The notes under the pieces were generated by a model. The model had not been told where the DNA came from, did no database searches, and was given only the letters and a program-made list of their open reading frames with translations. Below are positions 46,834-54,404 of a DNA stretch of 64,000 nucleotides, in pieces (position 1 is the first letter of the stretch; every line of letters starts with the position of its first letter). Source of the DNA: Prevotella fusca JCM 17724 (GTDB taxonomy: Bacteria; Bacteroidota; Bacteroidia; Bacteroidales; Bacteroidaceae); contig NZ_CP012074.1 of assembly GCF_001262015.1 (NCBI RefSeq), positions 764,501-828,500 of the forward strand. Direction: 5' to 3'. The position numbers and the translations under genes are program-made.

Positions 46834-49023
46834 ATGTCCTTTTATTTTTATAGACAACATGACGCCATGCAGTGTGGGATTGCCTGCATGGCTATGGTCT
46901 GTAAGTATTATGGTAGAAAGTGTTCATTTGAAACTCTATCAAATACCTGTACTATAACCAATGAGGGTGTTTCAATGCAGGCTTTAAAACAATTGGCAGA
47001 AGCCTTAGGTTTTGATGTGCTATGTGGAAAAGCAAGCTTGTATCAAATAAAAGACATAAATTATCCTTGCTTACTCCATTGGAACCAAAATCATTTTGTT
47101 GTACTATACAAAGTTAAAAAGAACGGATTCTACATTGCAGACCCTGCAAAAGGGCATGTAAAATACGACCTCGAAGTATTTAAGAAGCATTGGGTCAGCA
47201 CTCAATCGGACGGTGAGGAGAAAGGAATAGTCATGTTCTTGGAACCCACACCAGCATTTTATGAAAAGCAGATGGAGGAACAGCCAACAGAGGAACGCTC
47301 GTTCAGATTCCTCTTTGGCTACATCAAGCAATATCGCAAGTACTTCGGGCAGATTGTCTTAGGTTTGCTCGTGGGCAGTTTGTTACAGCTTATTCTGCCT
47401 TTCCTCACCCAGTCTATCGTGGATGTGGGCATCAAAAACCAGAATATCGGTTTTATATGGCTGATACTCTTAGGACAACTGATGCTTACCGTGAGCCGTA
47501 CTGCCATCGACTTTATTCGCCGTTGGCTGTTGCTGCACATCTCGCCGCGCATCAACATCTCATTGGTAAGCGACTTCTTCATCAAGCTCTTAAAGCTGCC
47601 GATGTCATTCTTCGATACCAAACTGATGGGCGACCTCATGCAGCGTATGGGCGACCACAGTAGGGTGAACACGTTTCTGACGCAACAGACGCTCAGTATC
47701 GTGTTCTCACTCTTCACCTTTGTGGTGTTCAGCATCGTACTGCTATCCTATAATTGGCTCGTCTTTGCCATCTTCATGCTCGGCAGTCTGCTTTATGGCG
47801 GTTGGCTTGCACTCTTCCTCAGGCGCAGAAAGGTACTCGACTACGAACTCTTTGAGCAGCAAGCCATCAACAACAACAAGACCTACGAGTTTATCACCTC
47901 CATGCAGGAGATCAAGCTGCAAGACTGCGAGCAGCGCAGACGCTGGGAATGGGAGGACGTGCAGGCAGACCTCTTCAGGATACAGATGAAGTCCCTCAAA
48001 CTCCAGCAGACACAGGAAGCAGGCAGCATATTCATCAACGAACTCAAAAACATTGTTATCACGGTGGTGGCAGCAACAGCCGTGATTCACGGACAACTCA
48101 CACTGGGTATGATGCTTGCCGTGCAGTACATCATCGGACAGCTCAACTCGCCAGTGGAACAGCTGATGAGTTTCTTCTATTCGGTGCAGGACGTGAAGAT
48201 TAGCCTTGAGCGTATCAACGAAATCCACCATGTTGATGATGAGAACGGGAAACAAGGTCTGGTAACAACGGTGAAAGAAGAAAATCAATGTATAGAACTT
48301 GAAAACATAAACTTCAAATACGATCCACACGCACTGAAAACCATCATCGATGATGTAAGCCTTACTATCCCCAAAGGCAAGGTAACAGCAATTGTCGGGG
48401 CGTCGGGAAGCGGAAAGACCACCCTCATCAAACTCATGCTGGGTTATTACCCTGTATTGGGTGGACAAATTACCATTGGTGGAACGGATGTAAACACACT
48501 TAACAAGAAATGGTGGCGCAGGCAGTGTGGCGTGGTGATGCAGGATGGCGTAATATTCTCCGAGTCGATAGCAAGAAACATTGCCGTGGATGATGGAGAG
48601 ATAGACAAGGAGCGTTTGCTGAAGTCTGCCGAGATAGCCTGTATTCACGATTATGTGATGGGGCTGCCCTTAAAATATAACACAAAGATTGGTCGCGATG
48701 GCGTGGGATTGAGCCAAGGGCAGAAACAGCGCATACTCATAGCGAGAGCCGTGTATAAGAACCCCGACTATATCTTCCTTGACGAAGCCACCAACTCGCT
48801 CGATGCCAACAATGAGCGTATGATAGTAGAACATCTTGATGAGTTCTACAAAGGCAAGACGGTGGTTATCGTGGCACACCGCCTAAGTACGGTGAAGAAT
48901 GCTGATCAGATAGTGGTATTGGATAAAGGCAAGGTGGTAGAAATTGGCAACCACGAAGCACTCACAGCAAAGCGGGGTGCATACTATAACCTCGTAAAAA
49001 ATCAGTTAGAATTAGGCAACTAA
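46834..49023 (+). CDS. C39-peptidase ABC transporter for peptide export
   Basis: The protein (729 aa) begins with a C39 cysteine peptidase domain: QHDAMQCGIACMAMVCKYYG with Cys14 (Gln8 for the oxyanion hole), His87 in WNQNHFVVL and Asp103 in ADPAKG. Six membrane helices follow (about 165-445), then an ATPase with Walker A GASGSGKTTLIKLML (about 522), signature LSQGQKQRILIARAV and Walker B FLDEATNSLD. This is the peptidase-containing ABC transporter type that cuts after a double glycine and exports the core. The precursor 5 kb upstream ends its leader with Gly-Gly. Its ATG follows the barrel gene's stop directly. Confidence 0.93.
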   Translation: MSFYFYRQHDAMQCGIACMAMVCKYYGRKCSFETLSNTCTITNEGVSMQALKQLAEALGFDVLCGKASLYQIKDINYPCLLHWNQNHFVVLYKVKKNGFYIADPAKGHVKYDLEVFKKHWVSTQSDGEEKGIVMFLEPTPAFYEKQMEEQPTEERSFRFLFGYIKQYRKYFGQIVLGLLVGSLLQLILPFLTQSIVDVGIKNQNIGFIWLILLGQLMLTVSRTAIDFIRRWLLLHISPRINISLVSDFFIKLLKLPMSFFDTKLMGDLMQRMGDHSRVNTFLTQQTLSIVFSLFTFVVFSIVLLSYNWLVFAIFMLGSLLYGGWLALFLRRRKVLDYELFEQQAINNNKTYEFITSMQEIKLQDCEQRRRWEWEDVQADLFRIQMKSLKLQQTQEAGSIFINELKNIVITVVAATAVIHGQLTLGMMLAVQYIIGQLNSPVEQLMSFFYSVQDVKISLERINEIHHVDDENGKQGLVTTVKEENQCIELENINFKYDPHALKTIIDDVSLTIPKGKVTAIVGASGSGKTTLIKLMLGYYPVLGGQITIGGTDVNTLNKKWWRRQCGVVMQDGVIFSESIARNIAVDDGEIDKERLLKSAEIACIHDYVMGLPLKYNTKIGRDGVGLSQGQKQRILIARAVYKNPDYIFLDEATNSLDANNERMIVEHLDEFYKGKTVVIVAHRLSTVKNADQIVVLDKGKVVEIGNHEALTAKRGAYYNLVKNQLELGN

Positions 49024-49040
49024 CAGCAGAAAGGAATATT

Positions 49041-49520
49041 ATGGCAGACAACAAGATAGAACTCCGCAGCGAGAAAGTAAGGCATATCATTGGCGAGATA
49101 CCGTCAAGGATTGTCCGTTATGGTATCACGATAATCACCATTGTGATATTGGGACTATTGGTGGGCGCATATTTTATACCTTATCCCGAAACCATCAGTG
49201 CAAAGGTGCAGATGACAAATGCCCATCAAGGCACAATAACCGTTCCCTATAAATACGTGAATACGATAGCAAGAGGAATGACAGCGAACATCGAAGTTGA
49301 GGGTTACGATGCAGAAACATACGGAGTTGCAAATGGTGTAATAACAGCCACATCGCATACACCCCGACAAACGGCAGAAGGCAGCGTATTCACGGCACAG
49401 GTAAGGATAACGGATTGCAGGTATAAAATTATCAGCGGAATGGTGGGCACGGCATCTATACTTATAAGCAATGAAAGCGTGCTCCAGAGGATAGTCAAGC
49501 AAATAACAAATAGCATATAA
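49041..49520 (+). CDS. Very short HlyD-like adaptor
   Basis: The protein (159 aa) has one N-terminal membrane segment (YGITIITIVILGLLVGAYF), a short linker and a beta-barrel/lipoyl-like tail (VPYKYVNTIARGMTANIEVEG...VTDCRYKIISGMVGTASILISNESVLQRIVKQI). It aligns with the first and last parts of HlyD-family adaptors but lacks the long coiled coil in between, so it may be a minimal adaptor that contacts the ABC pump only. It is 17 bp downstream of the transporter and ends the cargo operon. Confidence 0.65.
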   Translation: MADNKIELRSEKVRHIIGEIPSRIVRYGITIITIVILGLLVGAYFIPYPETISAKVQMTNAHQGTITVPYKYVNTIARGMTANIEVEGYDAETYGVANGVITATSHTPRQTAEGSVFTAQVRITDCRYKIISGMVGTASILISNESVLQRIVKQITNSI

Positions 49521-49538
49521 TTCCCTTTTTAACCGTAA

Positions 49539-49635
49539 TAAAGCAGTGAAAGAAGAAAGGCAAATGTAGTTACTGCGTAGTACAATTATTTTGAGCAGCC
49601 AACTACACGTTAATCCTTTCTCTTTCACCGCTTTA
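49539..49635. terminator. Imperfect hairpin between cargo and integrase genes
   Basis: TAAAGCAGTGAAAGAAGAAA and following bases (49539-49560) can pair with 49615-49635 (one mismatch and one bulge), round a 54-nt loop. It lies between the convergent cargo and integrase operons. The GTGAAAGA motif recurs at 39572 and 49670. Confidence 0.35.
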
Positions 49636-49694
49636 ACTCTTATTGTAGTAATGTAGTAAGATATAATCGGTGAAAGAAAAAGGAAATATATTCA

Positions 49695-50111
49695 TTAGTT
49701 CTTGGTATTGCCTAACAGGAAGATTGGCGTTACAATGGCAGCCTCTGTCTGCAATCTTCTACTGATGTACTTTCTGAATAAATGCGCTTCCATGCTGTCC
49801 AATAGAAAGGACAGGGCAATGATTGTTGAGAGCGGATAAAGTGATGCATAACCAACACACTCTCTACCATTGATAACCTCTTCTTGGCCTGCACCCCTTT
49901 CATCGGGATGCAAGTTGGAAGATTTTATTATCGCTTGAAGCCTATGATTGAGTTTTCTCCACGTCACACCGAAGAACCTCGCAAGTTCTCCCTCCGTCAT
50001 GGCAATCTCGCCTTTACCCTTGTGGACAACCTGCATATTACTCCCCCAATCAAAGTAACTGCGATGATTGTACGTGCTATTTTTGCTCTTTGAATTATTG
50101 CTTGCTTTCAT
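49695..50111 (-). CDS. Hypothetical protein coupled to the integrase
   Basis: Not recognised. The protein (138 aa) has a helix-turn-helix-like segment (MTEGELARFFGVTWRKLNHRLQAIIKSSNL), a hydrophobic stretch (PLSTIIALSFLLDSMEAHLFRKYISRRL) and no signal peptide. Its start overlaps the integrase stop by ATGA (50108-50111), so it is translated with that gene. A DNA-binding or recombination-directionality role is possible but unproven. Confidence 0.6.
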   Translation of the reverse strand: MKASNNSKSKNSTYNHRSYFDWGSNMQVVHKGKGEIAMTEGELARFFGVTWRKLNHRLQAIIKSSNLHPDERGAGQEEVINGRECVGYASLYPLSTIIALSFLLDSMEAHLFRKYISRRLQTEAAIVTPIFLLGNTKN

Positions 50112-51403
50112 GCCGTTTCCTCCATTTTACAGGTTGCAAAATCCGAAGGTTCACAAGCCCCTCTCTCCGCTATTTCTTTCTCCTTTGCCGATTGTTTGGC
50201 TATAAGCCTGTCCATATCCTTTGAAATCTTGTTGTCCGTTACCTGCGCATAAATCTGCGTGCTTGATATGGAGGCATGCCCCATCATCTTGGCTATGCTC
50301 TCAATAGGAATTCCTGCGCTTAGACACATCGTGCCAAACGTATGTCTTGCCATGTGGTATGAAAGTCTTTGACGGATACCGCAAGCCTTACCCACGATGC
50401 TCAGGTTCTTGCCCATCACGCTACGGCTGCAATGAGGTTGAAAGACAAGGCTGTCGCCTTTTTCTTTCACCGCCTGCTGTTCTTCGTTTCCTGCCTGCGC
50501 ATTCCTGCAATGGCTGATGATAGTTCCAGCTATGGGATGTAACGGCACGACAAACTCTGCCTTTGTCTTCTGACGCTCTTTGCGTATATATCTCTGTCCG
50601 TCTGCTGCCGTTTGGATATGGTTGTATTCCAAATTTTCCATATCAGCGATAGCCATACCTGTGAAGCAGGAGAAGACGAACATCAGCCGTGCCAATTCCG
50701 ATTCTCTGTCGTTCATCGTCATTGCCATGAGTTTCATTACATCGCCCTTTTGCAAGAAGCGTATCTTCTTTTCCTCCTTCTCATACTTGGCGTTCTCAAA
50801 GGAATTGCAGCGGATAATCCTGCTGCTCACCGCACGAAACATCAGTCGGCTCAGCCAACAGAGATTGGTATTGACAGTCGATGCTTTCAGCCCACGCTTT
50901 TTCAGGAAGAAACGGTATTCCTCGAACAAACTCTCCGTAATGGTGGCGATAGATATGTCTTGTACTCCTTTGTTTTCGATAAATTCTCGGAGATTTTTAT
51001 CAGAATAGTAAAGGTTCAGATAAGTCCCCTCTGCCCTTGACTTTCCAACGCTTTCCTTGACGGCTTGCAGTTCCGCCTTGCTCATTGCAAGGAGCGTGGT
51101 GGGGTTGGTGGCAATGCCTTGCAAACTGTTCTTGATAAGTTCCACACTTACCACTCCTTCCCTCGTCAGTATGTCCCGATAGGTTTTTTCTATCAATTCC
51201 CTGAACTCATTGATTCTTTGGTTGGTCTTCCTATTGGTTGTCAAACCCTGTTTGGTGTTCCACTCGGAGGGATTGCACTCTTCACCTGTGCTAATGGCTG
51301 TGCTCTTTCCGTCGATGGTGATACGGCAGAGAATGGCGGTATTGCCGTCTGCCTTTGTTTTCTGTCTGTTGATATAGAATAGAGTCTTGAATGTACTTCT
51401 CAT
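50108..51403 (-). CDS. Tyrosine recombinase 1 (integrase)
   Basis: The protein (431 aa) has an arm-binding N-terminal part (KTLFYINRQKTKADGNTAILCRITIDGK), a SAM-like core-binding domain and a catalytic domain with the Lys-containing RQKTKAEFVVPLH, HMARHTF and the GHASISSTQIY tyrosine box. The first catalytic Arg is not seen: the region reads CFTGMAIADMENL, a substitution known from Bacteroides integrases such as IntDOT. It would carry out excision and integration with its neighbour. Confidence 0.88.
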   Translation of the reverse strand: MRSTFKTLFYINRQKTKADGNTAILCRITIDGKSTAISTGEECNPSEWNTKQGLTTNRKTNQRINEFRELIEKTYRDILTREGVVSVELIKNSLQGIATNPTTLLAMSKAELQAVKESVGKSRAEGTYLNLYYSDKNLREFIENKGVQDISIATITESLFEEYRFFLKKRGLKASTVNTNLCWLSRLMFRAVSSRIIRCNSFENAKYEKEEKKIRFLQKGDVMKLMAMTMNDRESELARLMFVFSCFTGMAIADMENLEYNHIQTAADGQRYIRKERQKTKAEFVVPLHPIAGTIISHCRNAQAGNEEQQAVKEKGDSLVFQPHCSRSVMGKNLSIVGKACGIRQRLSYHMARHTFGTMCLSAGIPIESIAKMMGHASISSTQIYAQVTDNKISKDMDRLIAKQSAKEKEIAERGACEPSDFATCKMEETA

Positions 51404-51431
51404 AATGATTTTAGTTTTAATATGTCTATTG

Positions 51432-52661
51432 CTAAATACTCATCTGCATATCCTCCGTGAAAGAAAGGAAATGATTAAACTCCTCAAAGAGTTTTTGGGG
51501 TGTAACCTTTGCATAACGCTCGGTCATACTTACGTTGCTATGTCCGAGCATCTTGCTCACCGTTTCTATTGGCACTCCTTGCTCAAGCGTGATAAGCGTG
51601 GCAAAGGTGTGTCTTGCCGTATGTGTGGTAAAGGGAAACGATATGCCTGCACGAAGCCGCAGGGCTTTCAAACAGATCTGATAGTTCTTGTACTTGATAT
51701 AGGGGAGTAATGTTTCCCTTCCATCGCTGTGGAGCTTCTCCATCAGCCTTATGGCTTCGGGCAGCAGTTTGACACGACAAGGCACACCTGTCTTCTGACG
51801 GTTGAACTTCAGCCAAAGGCAACCCTCATCATCACGCACAAGATGGGACTTGTTCAGTTCCATCAAATCGCAATATGCAGCACCTGTATAACAGGCAAAG
51901 AGGAAAATATCCCTTGCCGTTTCCATTTCCTCCTCCAATTCCTCAAAGCGGAGTACTTTTAACTTGTCCAATGCTTCCCTGTCCAATGCTTTGGGCAGTC
52001 TCTTATCGCCCTTGCTGATTTTGGCTTTGTCAAATAGAAGAACATCAACCAATCCCTCACGGTAAGCCAATCTGCATACCGTCTTCAAATGCGTGGCTGC
52101 ATTATAGAATGTGCTTTCTTGAAAACCGCACTCATCTAAGAAATACTGCCCAAACTCATAGATAAAGTTCTCTGTGAGCTGTGAGAAAGCCAAGTCTGCT
52201 ACCTTGTACTTCCGTTGAATAAACTTCTGCAAATGAATTCGGGTAGAGTGATAGCCGTGTATGGCTCCTTCCTTGATGTCTATACCAACATGGCTTTCCT
52301 TCTCCTTGATGAGCATATCCAGCCTTTCGATGAGCATGCACCGTGTCTGTACGCTCCCTTGGAACAGCTCTTTCACATCGGCTGCATCAAATGGGCAACC
52401 TTTGGATAGCAGAGATTGATAAGCTGACTGAACAGACAACAGCAGATTTTCCAATTTACCGTTTATCTCCACCGCCTCACGACTCTTGCCATCCATTCTG
52501 CTCTCTCGTGGATTCCACAAGTCGGGGTTGCAGGAGAGTTTACAGCTGAACTGCGCAATGGAACGCCCAATGGTAATGCGTCCCATAATCGGGGCTTTTC
52601 CAGACTTGTCAAGACCGCTCTTTTTAAGGTAGAGCAACACCTTCATTTTCTCTGTTTTCAT
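51432..52661 (-). CDS. Tyrosine recombinase 2 (integrase)
   Basis: The protein (409 aa) has the same domain order, with CYTGAAYCDLMEL (first Arg absent), RQKTGVPCRVKL, HTARHTFATL and the tyrosine box GHSNVSMTERY. It is 28 bp upstream of recombinase 1 in the same orientation, forming a tandem pair. Such pairs occur in several Bacteroides elements; both may be needed for recombination. Promoter at 52681-52688. Confidence 0.88.
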   Translation of the reverse strand: MKTEKMKVLLYLKKSGLDKSGKAPIMGRITIGRSIAQFSCKLSCNPDLWNPRESRMDGKSREAVEINGKLENLLLSVQSAYQSLLSKGCPFDAADVKELFQGSVQTRCMLIERLDMLIKEKESHVGIDIKEGAIHGYHSTRIHLQKFIQRKYKVADLAFSQLTENFIYEFGQYFLDECGFQESTFYNAATHLKTVCRLAYREGLVDVLLFDKAKISKGDKRLPKALDREALDKLKVLRFEELEEEMETARDIFLFACYTGAAYCDLMELNKSHLVRDDEGCLWLKFNRQKTGVPCRVKLLPEAIRLMEKLHSDGRETLLPYIKYKNYQICLKALRLRAGISFPFTTHTARHTFATLITLEQGVPIETVSKMLGHSNVSMTERYAKVTPQKLFEEFNHFLSFTEDMQMSI

Positions 52662-52675
52662 ACGCTTCGATGTGT

Positions 52676-52824
52676 TGTGGCAAAATTACCAATTTCAAAG
52701 CGTTCCTTACTTATGCAGAAAACTGCCGACCGAAGCAACAGCCACACGTGCGAAAATAATTCAGTTACCTATTTTTTCTCCGTCGTTACCTGTGGCAAAA
52801 TTGGGTAACGCTCTGGTAACTGAA
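52676..52824. promoter_or_regulatory. Integrase promoter and recombinase-arm-like repeats
   Basis: TAATTTTG on the minus strand (52681-52688) is a perfect -7 element for recombinase 2. The direct repeat TGTGGCAAAATT occurs at 52676-52687 and 52791-52802. Nested inverted repeats TTCAGTTACC (52760-52769) / GGTAACTGAA (52815-52824) and GTTACC (52785-52790) / GGTAAC (52804-52809) fit recombinase arm sites. GTTACC...GGTAAC also occurs near the other end (34315-34345). Confidence 0.45.
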
Positions 52825-52950
52825 CTTTTGCTTAAATCTGCATATTATTACCCTTTTTGAAAAGAGCACTTCCATGCAAATCATTCCGTTTCCTATTCAT
52901 TATCAGTCAGTTTACACCAATTTCGATATTTCTTCATTTTCGTTGATTAG

Positions 52951-52961
52951 TTGCCTTCTAA
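52951..52961 (+). repeat. Putative attR core
   Basis: TTGCCTTCTAA, identical to 34267-34277. Confidence 0.65.
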
Positions 52962-53135
52962 CTTAGCCTTAGTTGGAGTCTAATTAGTGCTTAATTGCAA
53001 TGCAATTAAGCACCTTTTCTTGTACAGGTTTACAACGGATTGATTTGCAGATGCTTACATAGTTAGGCGATTGAACTGTAAAATGCAGAAATCTAAGTAT
53101 TGGCAGCGGTTGGACTTGTAAATATTTTTCAGAAA
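52951..53135 (+). repeat. Right half of family B array copy 4
   Basis: The interrupted unit 52951-52972, then units at 52973 and 52995, leading into GCACCTTTTCTTG (53010-53022), TTTACAACGGATTG, GATGCTTACAT and CTTGTAAATATTTTTCAGA (53115-53133). Outside the element. Confidence 0.7.
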
Positions 53136-53180
53136 TTTATTCTTGTTGTTTCTTGCAAACCTCATGCCTTTATGATAAAG

Positions 53181-53223
53181 AAATGAAGGTGAGAGAAGTC
53201 CGCTGATGCTCGCTTCTCCCACC
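53181..53223 (-). terminator. Hairpin after cydB
   Basis: GGTGAGAGAAG (53188-53198) pairs with CTTCTCCCACC (53213-53223) with one G-T/mismatch. It is 38 nt beyond the cydB stop on the minus strand. Confidence 0.55.
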
Positions 53224-53261
53224 CTCTTGGTAATTATCTATTATGAACAGGTAGTTATACT

Positions 53262-54404
53262 TTAATAAGCATGGTCATCCTCTGCTATTTCCTTGCGGTC
53301 AATTTCCTTCTTGTCAATAGCACGCCAAGCATAAACAATGTATGCCAAAACGAATGGAACAAGGAAGCTGACATAGAACATTGCCTTGAGTGTGAACTCG
53401 CTCGATGAGCTATTCTGAATAGTTAAAGAGCTCTGGAGGTCGGCAGTTGATGGGTAGTAAGCTGTGTTGTTCCATCCTGCAATGAGGAAGAGCACCAACA
53501 CTACCAGCACAACACCAATGCCTGCAGGCCATATACCACGGATATACGCTGGCTTCAGGACAGTCTTGATGATTCCGAAAAGCAACAGAACAACACCTGC
53601 AAGCAGGATAATAGCCAGCGACCACATAGCCAACAGGTTGTTCAGATACTTCATCGGCTCCATAACGATAACACCAGCTTCATTGACAGCATAGCCATCA
53701 CCCAGTAGTGTCACGATGAGGAAAGGCAGGAAGAACAGCAGGAATAGCACGGTGTTGACGAGCAACTGCTTGCGAATACGTCTGCGGATAACATCATCAT
53801 TCACATTATTATTAATGTAGAGCGTGCCGAGGATGCGTGCAAGGAATACCACTGAAATGCCAAAGATAACCACCCATGGGTTGAGCAACACGTCAAGTCC
53901 ACGAGAACCGTTTGCCCAGCGAGAGATAACAGGCTGCATGAAATCAGTGATGTTGCCCTTCTCCACAATGAAGTTGGAACCAGTAAAGAAGGTTGCAACA
54001 GCTCCGCCCAATAGCAACGGACCGAGAACACCATTGATAATCAGGCATACCTGGAAGGTACGCACACCAAAGAGATTGCCTGCCTTGTTCTGAAACTCAT
54101 AGCTGACAGCCTGAATAATGAATGTGAACAGAATCAGCAGCCACACCCAGTAGGCACTGCCGAAGCTGGTACTGTAGAACAATGGGAAAGAAGCAAAGAA
54201 TGCTCCGCCGAAAGTTACAAGTGTAGTAAAAGTGAACTCCCACTTACGTCCGGTTGAATTGATAATCATGCGGCGTTCTTCCTCCGTCTTGCCCAACTGG
54301 GAAATCATGGAGTTTGCACCCTGTACGAAGAGCAGGAAGACAAGCAACGCACCCAAGAGTGAGATGATGAACCACCAGTAGTGTTGCAGAAAATCGTATG
54401 TCAT
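53262..54404 (-). CDS. cydB: Cytochrome bd ubiquinol oxidase subunit II
   Basis: The protein (380 aa) has about eight membrane segments and the CydB pattern: WWFIISLLGALLVFLLFVQGANSMI at the start, RKWEFTFTTLVTFGGAFFASFPLFYS, and the C-terminal YIVYAWRAIDKKEI. It pairs with CydA in the inner-membrane bd oxidase, which reduces oxygen and gives nanoaerobic tolerance. Its start overlaps the cydA stop by 4 bp (ATGA). The mobilizable element inserted about 300 bp downstream and did not damage it. Confidence 0.94.
   Translation of the reverse strand: MTYDFLQHYWWFIISLLGALLVFLLFVQGANSMISQLGKTEEERRMIINSTGRKWEFTFTTLVTFGGAFFASFPLFYSTSFGSAYWVWLLILFTFIIQAVSYEFQNKAGNLFGVRTFQVCLIINGVLGPLLLGGAVATFFTGSNFIVEKGNITDFMQPVISRWANGSRGLDVLLNPWVVIFGISVVFLARILGTLYINNNVNDDVIRRRIRKQLLVNTVLFLLFFLPFLIVTLLGDGYAVNEAGVIVMEPMKYLNNLLAMWSLAIILLAGVVLLLFGIIKTVLKPAYIRGIWPAGIGVVLVVLVLFLIAGWNNTAYYPSTADLQSSLTIQNSSSSEFTLKAMFYVSFLVPFVLAYIVYAWRAIDKKEIDRKEIAEDDHAY

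Larger units (their letters stand above)
34267..52961. mobile_element. Integrative mobilizable element with RiPP cargo
   Basis: Bounded by the 11-bp direct repeat TTGCCTTCTAA at 34267-34277 and 52951-52961. Inside are mobB and mobC, a DUF3408-like gene, a primase, a VapE-like protein, two helix-turn-helix genes, a peptide natural-product locus, and two tandem tyrosine recombinases at the right end. This gene set is typical of Bacteroides mobilizable elements: it has a relaxase but no transfer-pore genes, so it must use a helper conjugation system. Joining the outer flanks rebuilds a complete four-unit 22-bp array in exact phase, which strongly supports the borders. About 18.7 kb. Core length and exact crossover are inferred. 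Confidence 0.8.

Noticed and set aside
47743..48648. 301-codon ORF antisense to the C39 transporter
   Set aside because: A long shadow frame caused by the codon bias of the transporter; the plus-strand protein has complete catalytic and ATPase motifs.
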